Shown here: positions 32,540 to 44,200 of the stretch, in pieces | Layout of the letters: each line of letters starts with the position of its first letter | How positions within the stretch are numbered: the stretch's first letter is position 1 | Assembly (NCBI RefSeq): GCF_963966145.1 | Contig: NC_091052.1 | Span: 1,736,001-1,800,000 of the forward strand | Direction: 5' to 3' | DNA from: Tenebrio molitor | Lineage: Eukaryota > Arthropoda > Insecta > Coleoptera > Tenebrionidae | Length of the DNA stretch: 64,000 bases | Notes under the pieces: generated by a model | What the model saw: only the letters and a program-made list of their open reading frames with translations | Databases searched by the model: none | Told to the model about the DNA's origin: nothing | Translations under genes and position numbers: made by a program

Positions 32540-35500
32540 GAGCGTCTCTGATTGTTCAAACCTATTCAATATTTTTATAGACAATTCCACACATTTATTT
32601 GTTTAAACAATTTTTTTTAATAATTTGTAAAATTTTTTAAATTCTATTTTCACACCTAGAATAAAATGCCATGGCCAAGATTTTTTATGAGATTAATTAA
32701 ATCTACTTAGGACGAAGTTTGATTGATTGTGTCGATCAATTATTAATAAAGGGAAAAGCGTGACGAAGCAATATTTTTAGTAGTGGAGAAAATATCGATC
32801 GTACTAAAAATAAAATCACGTTAAATATTTAATCAACAAGGGTGGAGAAAACTGTATTTTTAGCAGTACAGTTCTTTAATTAGAAACCAATTAATTGTTA
32901 TTAGTCCTATATCGAGCATACATTTTTGGTTGCTTGCATGGTTTATGATGGTGACCGTAATTTTCGTACCTGGAATGTGCACCTAATATCACGGTTGGTG
33001 GCTTTAATTATGTTCCCGTATGCATAACAAAATTTTAACTTTAATAGCAGGCCTCACATGTTAGAATGCTCCCCATGTTAAAATTTAATTACTTTTTTAA
33101 TAGATGCTACAGAGTGGGGATTTTTCTCATAAAATCTCGCCTTTTTGGTGGTACTCGGTTTTTATAATAATTGTGTGTTGACGACGTGAAATACAAGTCC
33201 ATTGATGTCGGAGTTACTAATTTTCAATTTACTTTCTTTACATTTCAGATTACATTCGATTTAATACATTTTCAGACCATTTATATTTTTCATTTATTTT
33301 TTATACATACTTTTCAATTGTATTTCTTTTTCCTATAACACAGTAACGGAATACTTTAAATAAATTGCAACGAATCAAATTCTTGTGTCTATGCTCCAGA
33401 TAGATATCTTGTTATATAGTTTGTCCAGCGCACGTAAAATTTGAAATGTATCCTTCAAGCAGTAACATTTTTGCCCGGAAAGTATGCTCTAATTAATGTA
33501 TTCTAGTGCATTTTGTAGTGTTGGGTTTATTTAATACAATTTAAAATCTCCCAATCTCTCGCTGGACAAAGTATAGAAATTTTATTACAATTCTAAGACA
33601 CATTTTTAAAGTTGGTTAAAAATTTAACTCCACTTCATTATTTTACCCTATATTCCAGACATCACTGTCCACTGTGAATTTCTAGAATATCAAACTATTT
33701 TCCCACTAGAAGAATGTTTGTATTCGATTAAATATTAAATAGTTGAAGGTGCTATCTGTTGTTTTCCACAACTGTAAAAATAACTTTTCTAAATATAAAC
33801 TTGTGGGTCATACACTGATGTAAAAAAAATCTGTATACTAATAAAAAACTGGCAAATTATAAATTGCATCAAAAAAATTTGGAGAAAACTAACAATTAAT
33901 AGAGAAATTGTTGGTTTTTATTTTTTTTAACTATTTATTTAAATCGTTATCTTTAATCTTAAAATACACTTAAAAGTGAAAACAATTAACAAATTATAAC
34001 TTATAGAAATGGGAAAACTATCGGTACTTCTGTTGCAGCTATTTTTGCTATTTTTAATTTTGCCGCAGAAAATTCATGAAATATTGTAAGAACGGTAAGG
34101 CTTAAAAGGAAAATCATTATTTCCGTTGCTCTCTCCTAGTATTAAAATCAGAAAATTGCAAAATATGTAATGGTGGATGCGCCGGGAGAATTTAAATTGT
34201 AAATTTAGTAAGTTATTGTAGAAACAATGTTAAGAAAGATAAAATTGAAAGCAAGTCTGCTGTCTGATGATCTAGACGCAATTTATTTGATACATTTTGT
34301 TGTGGCAAATCAAACCTAGTAACATTAAAAATTTGCTCCGGAAGAATGTTTTTTTCTGATCAACAGGTTGAGTGTTTTTCACCACCAAAATGACACGCAT
34401 ACAAGAATGACTTTGTAAAAGTTAGAAGATTTTAATTATGAGATCAGGAAATGATACGAGCATTTCTGACTGCGGTTTCTCGTTTCTGAAGAAACATGCT
34501 TTCGTAATTTTCTTACGAATAACTCTTTCTTCTTTCTATTGATTTCTGACGTGATGCGTGTGTTTTTATGTACTATTTTACAATGCGAATATTTGCTGCA
34601 TTATTTTTCAGGTTTTTATTAAAAGTGTGTGCTTGTTTTCTTATCGTCTTAAATTCGAAAAAAAGAAAACTTTTCAGACACACATTTTGCTCAGTCTTAA
34701 TACTTTTTTCTTTTAAAATAACATTGTAACTTTTCTCTAAAATTGTGGATGAATTATTACTGTTTTCCTGAGGATAAAAATTATTAGCCTAGTAAACGTC
34801 ACAATATCATTTACTTAGCGTCTAAATTTTATTGGCAAATTCATTGTTTTATTATGTTTCCACATTAATTAATGGTCGATTTGTTACATTAATCGAAGTG
34901 AAGACTCTATTTTTGAATCCCGAAGATATCTCCCTTTATATTTCGACGAGCTTAAATTGCTCTATACTGAGTCCCTTTGAATAGATCGTAAAGTTCCCGA
35001 TATTCTTTCCAGCGTAAATAATGAATCGAGAGTCTTGTACTTGAACATACGCTCTCATTTTCTTTTGTGTTAGAAGCAGCTTTCTCATTCTGAATGGAAA
35101 ATGCGAACGTCGTCCTCCTAAATTCCGGGCTTTTAACTCCTCAAAAACCATTAGTACTTGCATTTTTAATCGGCAAATTGTATGCGTTTTCTGCGATTCC
35201 GAGATTTTTTACTTGCAATAACAAAAGCGCCAGACGGTAACAACCGTACGGTATTGAATTCTCATTGTAGGTAGACGGATACGTTGCCGGTTTTGTCGTG
35301 AAATACCTGAAGTAAAATCAATAACGCAGATTTCCTGTCAGACTGATGTAGAGGTAGAAGTAGAGATAGAGAGAAGAGCGTCTCTTATTCAGTGCAAATA
35401 TTCGCCAAAGGGCACGATAAGTGTTGTCACGCTATATGCTTCGAGTCCTTCTGTTTGGTCTGCACAAGTGTTTCGTTACGCGCCGATCTTTGACAGCAGC

Positions 35501-36274
35501 AGATGTGGGATTCGACGCTGTAATTTCGATAATATGAATTATTCATGGAAGCTGTTGACCCCAGTCGATATTCACTTTTACCTGTAACAAGCGCAGCTGA
35601 ATGCAACTCCTGCACTGGGGGATCGATACTCCGGTACAACGAATGGGGGATGTTCGAAAGTCTATATTAATTCATTAAGCGATTGGGTGTCAGTGTAAAT
35701 TTATTCAGCTAAAAGACATTTTTCGGATCAATTTGTTTCAGTTTTCTTAAGTATGCAATAAAAAAGGTTATATTTAAAATAAATACAAGCGCCAAATGAT
35801 GCTGAAGGGGGAAAAGTATGATAAAGTTCCAAGAATATATATTTCAAGATGAGTCTCCCGTTGTGAATAACTAGTTAAGTTTGATGAAGACTTATTGTGA
35901 GAATAAATGAAGCAAAATCTAATTATAATAATTAAGGAGCTGGCTGAAATACTTCACTTTCATCATTCAAGGGTATTTAAAAAATACTGGAATTTGTAAC
36001 AGAGGGATGAAAAATGAGTTTTGTACCACGATGCAGACAAGTCCTGGAGAAACGTCCAAACCGCAACAGATCTCCATCCGTAGAAATTTTGTTATGTGCT
36101 GGACTATAGCACAACTTTATTTGAGCTCAAATAGACCAAACAATTATGCAAGAGTGACATTCTAAACTATGGATTGATTAAGAAAATTTGAAATTGATAT
36201 TTCTGATGTAGAAAAATCGATAAATTATGGAATGTAAAAATGGGGGATACTTAAAAAAAAATTAAAGAAATATA
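32540..36274. other. Long AT-rich stretch without recognisable genes
   Basis: The minus frames at 34936-35163 (75 codons) and 35427-35639 (70 codons) lie in slightly less AT-rich DNA but match nothing I know. A purine-rich GTAGAGGTAGAAGTAGAGAT run is near 35350. No RNA gene was found. Confidence 0.45.
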
Positions 36275-36465
36275 CAATGTGATCAAAAAGAAAACAAACC
36301 AGAGCAGGCGTTGCAAATTATCGGTCATGTCGTAGCGGAATTCTATGCAAATAAGCGTTCAATGCATGGGCGTGGTCTCAAACGCTTCTTTCTAATAATT
36401 TATAGCTCATGAATTTTAGACGCTGGAATTATAATTGTGCATTTTATTGTTATTATCTGATAATG
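36275..36465 (+). repeat. Partial copy of the MITE at 26020-26507
   Basis: It starts TA|CAATGTGATCAAAAAGAAAA and follows the left 190 bp of the other copy, including GAGCAGGCGTTGCAAATTAT and GCAAATAAGCGTTCAATGCA, with a small deletion. No matching right tip is found downstream, so this is a truncated copy. Confidence 0.75.
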
Positions 36466-37975
36466 ATGATTAGTGATTCAAATGTGTTTTACAGGTTTTG
36501 GAATAAAGAATTAAATCAAAAATTGTACAAAATAAGAGATATGACAAGATTCTTTCGATGCAGTTTAACATCCGCCTTGAAGATTAAAAACAACTTAGAA
36601 GCAACTAGATTGCTTACATCGGAAAAAGCTGTAAGCTTCGAATTTGATTGGTAAAAATTATCACTTTAAAATGTCAGTGCAGGAAATTTCCAAGAAAAGG
36701 TTTTCTGTAATTGAGTTGATTATTTATGAAACCGTTGGACTTAAATTGTCTGTCAGTATAAGCTGTCTGATTTATTCAAAATGAAACAGCAATTTCTGAT
36801 GAATGTCTTAATGAAAGTCTTTTATTAAGAATATTGAAATTAAACGAACGAAATATTTTATTACAGAGTTATCAAAAGGAATTAATGAAATCAGCCGTTT
36901 TCGTAGCAAATTTCGAAAGATATTTTACAAGAGGCATGTGTACTTGGTACACATTTATAAAGTTTGTTTCCGACAGTTTTTCGTTGTGACAACGCCTAAA
37001 TGAAATTTCTTGTAAAAGTCTTTATCTTGTTATGCAAATACCAAATGATGAAAAAATTTATTTTCTGGGAAAATTGCCTAGAAGGTCCTGCTGCGAATTC
37101 AACACAAATCAATAAATCGTGTTACTCATATTTTGCGCTGTGCAACCACCTGGGGAAAGAAAATTGAAATATTTCCTAAATAAACAAATATTTGTTTTGA
37201 ATATTTGTGAAATACAGTATTGCATCACTTGAGCAAATTTCATTTTCAACCCGAATGCTCTAATTAATTTTGTTAGTGTAATAATCAACATCTTCTGTTA
37301 TTTAATCAAATTTCATCTATGTTATTGTTTGATAAAAAAAAATCATTAAAGCCTCCAGGAGAGTATTTGCGCACAAAACACACTTTTTTGTAATCTCCTG
37401 AAAATTTTAATTAATGACGCAATAACTGCAGACTTTATTTAGCCGAGAGTTTAATCGCCGCCTTTTTTTAAAAATAAATTGCAGTCACAAATTAAAGAGT
37501 TTTAGTTAATGAAATCACTGAATACAATTTGAATCTTGAATTGTTAGGATTCAGCAAGTTGGTTAGTTAAAATTTGTGACCGTAGCGCGTTTTACGACTT
37601 TCACTCTTAAAAACCCACCTATCTGGAATTCCTTCTCATTAGCAGGTTCGTTAACTACAGGATTCATCGTGAAAGATTTAAGTGACGTACAGTTCATTAT
37701 AATTAACTTTCGTAAGAAGTGACTTGGCGTATTTCTCACACGGGGAGTCAATCTTTCACCTTAGCAACATTTACAAAATTGCTTAAAAAATTAGTCGATG
37801 GAATTGAAAGGGTGAAACCGGTATGATGAACTTACTTCATATTCCCTAAATATCTCCGCAAATATTGAGGATTACAAAAGTGGTTCTAACATATCAAGAA
37901 ATAAAACCCTTATTATAATTCTACGAAACTTTTGTACAACTTGTAATATTGAATTTATTTCCATAATTGGAGTAT
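36466..37975. other. AT-rich non-coding stretch
   Basis: The 81-codon frame 36409-36654 overlaps the partial MITE and has no recognisable domain. Nothing else is supported. Confidence 0.45.
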
Positions 37976-38252
37976 GTTGACAGCTAACCTAAAATTTAGA
38001 GCCAAAAATCTTTCTTTTTTTTTCTTTCTTTGCAACGTTTTATATTAAAAATAGAATAACGTAGCGATTCCTATTCTCGAAGCAAATATCTAAGGGCACC
38101 CTTTGCTGAAAACAAACATGTTCAATTATGTCGCGATTAAACATAAACAAATCATTCGTGTCAAACGGCGGGAAATTCAAACTTTACACTGTTCTAAACG
38201 GTTTAATTTTTCCAACGCCTACTCAGCGCAGAATTTTATTTGATCGCGCGAT
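37976..38252 (-). repeat. Interspersed repeat family W, copy 2
   Basis: The reverse-orientation counterpart of 5746-6007: it begins GTTGACAGCTAACCTAAAAT and ends near CCTACTCAGCG. It carries a few point differences and a short insertion relative to copy 1. The ORF at 38128-38316 lies within it and is not a gene. Confidence 0.75.
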
Positions 38253-39260
38253 ATTTGCAAACCGCGGAGCAAGGAAAATGCAGTATAAAACATTGGTATA
38301 TTTAATTGACAATTAAACAAGATTTAACTCATAAATATCAATGCAACCCGGCGCATCCACCATTTCAGCTGAACACTGCATATTTTATTACTAATATTAA
38401 TTAAATTCTGTAATTTTTGTCATCAAATTTCTATTTAAATTTTGCGCATTTTTATTTATTTATTTATTTTATTCGTGAATAACATACAGTTTTATATTTT
38501 ATTGTTCGTTTTGAGTTTTTAACGGCTTTGTATTCTACCAAATTGCAACTCTTGACATTTTCAAAAAGTTGTTAACAAACGAATTTAATATTGTTTGATA
38601 TAATCCAATTCAAAAACAAATATTATGTGAAAATGAACAAGTTTTTAATTTGTTGCTTTAATTAGTTACATTTTTCTCCGATTTTATAGGAATTACATAC
38701 ATCATACCGTATCACTTTTAAATATTCAACACCAAAAGAACGTTTGCTGAGGGGACCGAAGCGTTTAATCCCTTTAAACTGCCAATTACTCTTAGGCAGA
38801 TTTGTATTCGAAGAGAGAGCTTTTTTAGTTAATTGTTAATATTAATGAGCCGTAGGTTTACTTTTTTATTCCAGTGTAAAGACATTATAAGATTATTTAA
38901 AGAGATTTCAGTTTCCAACAAGAAAAGAATCAGCCTCTGCAAATTTGCTTAAGGCCAATCTTGGATGTTTATTAACGTGTAATATCACCGTCGCTGAACT
39001 GTCTGTTAGGTTTGTGTTTTTCTATCCATAAAAGTCGGTTTTTTCATTGTGTTATCAAGTGAGAATATGATGTGACAAAATCTAGGAGAATCGATCTACT
39101 TGTGTGGTTTTTGTAAAACGTTGCGTTATTTTAAACCCCTGACCTAATAGTAGGAGTCCTGTTACAAAGACATCAAAGGAGTTAATTATGCGTCGTCCTA
39201 ACACTATAGTGTGGATGATTCTCTAGTGACCTCAACGACTAAAATCGAATCTTATATAAG
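38253..39260. other. AT-rich non-coding stretch with a TTTA microsatellite
   Basis: About five TTTA units are at 38451-38470. Otherwise nothing was seen. Confidence 0.5.
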
Positions 39261-39274
39261 ATTAAAGATCCTTA

Positions 39275-39382
39275 ATGCAGGTGTATCATGGCTGCGAGCT
39301 GATGATTATTAAAGAGGAGGTGCCCTGCGGAGCCGTACAAGTCGACGAATACTTCACCTGTTTCACCCTGCGCAATAAAAAG
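39275..39382. other. Candidate short coding exon, strand uncertain
   Basis: This 100-bp GC-richer island has coding-like codon use on both strands. On the plus strand, after TTAATGCAG, it reads VYHGCELMIIKEEVPCGAVQ and on through VDEYFTCFTLRNKK to a TAA. On the minus strand, after a good acceptor-like TTTTTATTGCGCAG (ending at 39370), it reads GETGEVFVDLYGSAGHLLFN, then NHQLAAMIHLH and a TAA. Only one can be real, if either. The minus acceptor is better. I cannot name a family; conserved non-coding DNA is the alternative. Confidence 0.3.
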
Positions 39383-39794
39383 CTCAATTTAATTATTTAA
39401 GCTGTGTTTAAACATGTAATTTAAGCACCCATAAACTGTTTACGGTCTGTTTCAACCATTTTTTTTACTAGTTCATCCGACGATGCTTCAAACTTCAGAC
39501 GCAATATAACCACAATTTTTTGTGGGAATTTTCAAGTACCTACGAACGTTGCTCAACTTGTAAGTTTGATCCTCATAATGTCATTATTCATTAAAGAAGT
39601 TGATTTTCTCGGTCGGTGCAGTTACAGACTTCTTACAAAATATTCATGATTCAAGATTAAATTGCCTAATTAGTGCATCTACCAGTGAGCCCTTCCATTA
39701 ATCTCATTTCAAATTTGTAGGAACTAACTTTTTAATTAGATACAAATATTACATGTAGTAAATTCAAATTATGATTATTATATGTATGATTATA
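39383..39794. other. Non-coding stretch
   Basis: AT-rich, no supported feature. Confidence 0.4.
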
Positions 39795-40027
39795 CAGGGT
39801 CATTATAAATGATTGTAGCGAAGCAAGCCATGCCCATGTTATGAAATTTTTGCCGCTCTATACAAACATAACTCTAGTGTGGCGTGAACTGTCAATAGTG
39901 TCAATTGTGTGAACGGTGTGTATTCACATAATTTTGATCATTTTCATATAGAGCGGCACCCATACATTTTACATACATTTTTCACGCCAACTTGGACTGC
40001 AATCATTTATAATAAGTAATGACCCTG
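39795..40027. repeat. TA-flanked MITE, CAGGGTCATTA tips
   Basis: The left tip CAGGGTCATTATAAATGATT pairs with the right end, whose reverse complement is CAGGGTCATTACTTATTATA and then AATGATTG. TA flanks both sides. The interior also contains an inverted pair, GCCGCTCTATA and TATAGAGCGGC. No coding capacity. Confidence 0.75.
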
Positions 40028-40308
40028 TATTTTGAGTAAGAAATCCACGAAGTTATTTTTTGTTTATTTCTTTGTCCAATGTCCTTTCAACAATGTATTT
40101 ATTTAACAATTTATTTTTCACACAGCAAACCGTTTTTTAAACTGTTGCGTATATTACCATATGCAAATTTGTCCATTATGGCACTGTTGCATTTTATTTA
40201 TTGCACTCAAGTAACGCAACAAAAAAGTCAGTACGTTGTAATTTACACTAACAAGGTTACACCCGGTGTATGATTTATGTGAACTTGTTTCAATGCATTA
40301 AACATAGT

Positions 40309-40624
40309 GCGCGTTCAAATGAAATCCTGGATTGAGTAGGCGTTGGAAAAAGTAAACCGTTTAGAACAGTGTAAAGTTTGAATTTCCCGCCGTTCGACAC
40401 GAATGACATTTGTTTATGTTTAATCGGAACATAATTGAACATGTTTGTTTTTAACAAAGGGTGCCCTCATATATTTGCCTCGAGAATAGGAATCGTTAAG
40501 TTATTCTCTTTTTAATGTAAAATATTGCAAAGAAAGAAAAAAATTAATTAATTTAAGCTTTAAAAAAGCACAACAATTGACGGTTTCCAACGCCTTTCCA
40601 GCCCAGGATTTCATTTGAACGTGC
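40309..40624 (+). repeat. Interspersed repeat family W, copy 3, with complete inverted ends
   Basis: The left end (GCGCGTTCAAATGAAATCCT, continuing to GTAGGCGTTGGAAA) is the reverse complement of the right end (TTTCCAACGCCTTTCCAGCC, continuing to GAACGTGC), giving inverted ends of about 40 bp. The interior matches copies 1 and 2 up to the purine-rich run and then diverges from them. It looks like the intact non-autonomous DNA transposon of this family. Confidence 0.8.
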
Positions 40625-40753
40625 GATGGTAATGTTTTGATGTAACAGGTGTTCAATAATGAATTAAAAAAGAATATCGGAAAATATTTGTTTACCTGTA
40701 ATTTGTTAGAAAACATAAAATTAACTTTACTTGTAAAATATACTCAAAATATA

Positions 40754-41215
40754 CAGAGTTATTCACGAGAGACTTCCGATGAAAATTTCGTTATATGCAA
40801 CCGAAATTACAATTTCCAATAGTTTCTAGCTTCCTAGATTTATAAAAAGTAATACTGAAATCAACGATTGCTGGCCCTTGTTGTCTATCATGTCAGTTTT
40901 CATATTTTTAATTAATCATAATTTTTCAAGACATTTTTCATAATGTACACAAAAGATGAAAAGACGGATATGATTCTCATAATATGGAAAATGTAAAAAA
41001 AATGGTGCGCAAACTGCATTTATTTACAGACGTGATTTCCAAATAGGCAACATCCATGTTTGTTGTAAAAAATTTTGCTCATAACCTCAATAAAGAGAAA
41101 GTGTCATGATTAATCTTACTCGCCAAGCTACTTGGATTACTAAACAAAATATGTTCTTGTATTTTGGGTTGCATATAACGAAATTTTCATCGGAAGTCTC
41201 TCGCGAATAACCTTG
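40754..41215. repeat. TA-flanked MITE with 55-bp terminal inverted repeats
   Basis: The left end CAGAGTTATTCACGAGAGAC and the following GAAAATTTCGTTATATGCAA are closely mirrored at 41162-41215. TA flanks both sides. The long, well-matched arms suggest relatively recent activity. The minus ORF at 41140-41517 partly overlaps and is not a gene. Confidence 0.85.
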
Positions 41216-41217
41216 TA

Positions 41218-44200
41218 TTTAGTCTTGTACATTGCACGTATATTCAGTATTTTTATTGTTTCTTTAAGGAGAATCGTGAAACCGTGTTGAGTCGCGTAAA
41301 ATGTGTCCAAAATAAAGATGTAAGACTCGAAACGCGGAACGGTGCTCGTTGTTATATATTTAATGTGAATTATACCCCCACATTTTTCAGTGGAGGAGAA
41401 ATCTATCAGAATTAGTCTTTTGACGTAACGCCAGCCGGAACATCCATTTTCATTAGTCGAGTTCCATGTTTCCGGCTGGATATAGACAATTGAGTCGAAT
41501 GGGTTTGCAATTATCATAAAAATGCCTCTACTCCTTTTAGGTCGGAGTGCAAATTAAGCCTACCTGTGCGGTTCCGTCCTGCAGCAATTACCGCCAACGG
41601 GGTTTCATATCGAACCGACCGATCATCCCTTTTTTCTTAATTGGAATTTGATCTTCCGATTTATGTGTGTCGGTTAAACGTACATCTTACAAGTTTAACT
41701 ACAATGTATTATAGATCAATCGGTGAACATCAAGTGATTTCCCTGGAGCGCTTTAAAGCCTCTCAGCCTCTATGATTACTCAATATCATATAATAGCGTC
41801 TTGTTGAGCGGTTTCATGCAATGCCTTTCCAGTCAAGACGAACGGCGCGCGGCCCTTTTTCAAACGCCATCCTAATTTCACTCGATTACCTTTCGGGATT
41901 ATCAGTCGGAAGTCTGGTCTGTCGACGCATCTTTGAGCTATTTTAACATCAAATTGCGCCGCCGAAAGGATCAATGTTTGTTCTTTTTTGTAACTTTAAT
42001 TAACGGGTGGAGTCTGTCGGAACGGTGACTTATAAATATTTGTTTGTTCGGAAAAGTCCCCCTTTCGTCAAAAAAAAATTATACGGAAACATCGCCGACA
42101 AGAAAGAATGTTTTAAAATTCAAATGATAAATATTAAACAGCACACAATTTTTTTACGCGAGGAATGTAATAATTTATGAAGTCGAATTAATTTTAATGT
42201 CGAGTTGCAAACAATAACGTCGCGTTGGATGAATTTTTTGCTTTCACATAAATTATTAGGACGTAACCTAATCGATCATTTCATTTTTAGTAAGTTGATT
42301 TATCGAGAACACTACGTAAAAAAACTGGGGAGTGTGTTTCGGTACAGGTTTTGATCAAAAATCTCTTAAATAATTCAATGCAATGAAATAAGACACAATA
42401 ATGTTGCGGTGGTAGGTTTTGGGGACATTTTGTTTTCGATTTATGGTGTCATGCAAGGTGGCATTTTCTTTAATTCAATTTGTACCACTTCGTGCTCCAT
42501 GTAACGATCTCTGATGGCGAAAAAAATGTAATTAAGCCTACCGCTAGCGTGACGTTAAGGTGATACGAGGGAACGTTTTATTTCTGTACGAGATATCATT
42601 AAAACTGAGAAACATTTTTAACAGTTTAACAGTTGTATTTTTTATGGCGTGAATTAATAATTAATATAAAAATATAAATTATTTTGTGTTAAGCGAACAA
42701 ATCACTTTTCACCTGCTGTTTCAATACCATAACCAAAACAGGAACGTTATAGATGTGAATTAAGGACTTGTCGCTAAGTTGGCACTACCAGCAAAAGTAA
42801 CTAGGCGCGCCAATAAGGTATTTGGAATTTATGACAGATCTCACTAATGTTTTAAGCGACCTTGAGTTTGACAATTCATATCCAAAACGTTTTTACTTTA
42901 TTTTCTAATACAATTTTTTGCTGATGCAAAGTATTTCTCGTCGCGCTACATGTTTGTGAAAATAGTTCAAGTTTCCTCCATTGGCTTAAGATGTGTCGTT
43001 GTCAGTCTTGAATAGTTTCCGCGGACAAGATTTGTCTTGCCCTCTTAACCGAATTTCTTAATCTCAGCTTACATCGCAAGAATGCTGAGAGAAATAATTT
43101 CCCTAAACGACATTACGTGCTCCAAGAGCTTAATGACCTCTTAACATATTCAAAATTTGTAACACATAGCCTTGTTAATTATTTTAATGCGCTTCTAACA
43201 GTAAACACATTTATGAAGAAATGGTTTTTAATCGAAGGATCCTTCAACAAGAATTAAGTGAATTAAGTGAAATCGTGGTTAATGTGTTTACCTCCAGACC
43301 GAATTTGTTGAAAAACATCTGTTTTATTAATGAAACCGAATTTACATACATATATGTATGTAATGTCATATAAATGTACCTGTAATGTAATACATTTGGT
43401 GAGGTATATCGACGTTTTTCCGAGAAATGGAGCGTAAAATATTTATCAAAGAACCGACAAGATTACCCGATACAACTCCAATTGATTTTTTAATGGATTG
43501 TTTAAAACGAATATTATTTACGTGGAGAGGTAGTTTTTTCCAAAACGTTGAACGTTAAATTTGTTTGAAACTCTTTTATTGTCTGTTTTTATTGTTTTCT
43601 TTATTTTTTTTATGTGTGGATGCATTAGAGATTGTATTTTTTATTAAAATTTTTTTCGTTGTTGGTCGGGTGTAAAGAATGCGTTCTCGGTTTTCGTCAT
43701 CAGAGAGAAAACACGACTTCCAACCAGAAATTAATTTCCCATCGCGGGGGTGAGTCTATTTATCTGTATAGTTTACTGATGACGCATGGGGTGCTAATTA
43801 CATCAGTGTTGGTGCCTCTTCACCGTTCCACCGTTGTTTATTACTAAGTTCATTTATTCTTTGTTTACCACAGAGAGACTGAGAGATTGTTGCATCCCAG
43901 GACCAAACTAATCTCGACACGGAGTTCAACACATTACAAAGTCGATGAAATAGTACAATAAGAAGGAAACATCTACATCGCACCACCATCGTCTCATTGT
44001 TTACCCTTAGGGACTTCAGTAATTCGCTGAAGTTAGACGTCAGCACGGAGGATAAATTTCAATGAGCTCGTTTATGCAGCTTGCAACTCTTACTTTTTGC
44101 ACCATTTCAAAGCTCCAGACGAAAGCACGATTCCCTTTGACACTATAACTTTAACAACTTAATTAATTTAATGGACGCAATTAGCCATTAATCGAGTCGA

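Noticed and set aside
35427..35639. 70-codon minus ORF in a mixed-composition patch as an exon
   Set aside because: No acceptor or donor of quality and no recognisable sequence.
41140..41517. 125-codon minus-strand ORF
   Set aside because: Its C-terminal part lies in the terminal inverted repeat of a MITE and there is no recognisable domain.
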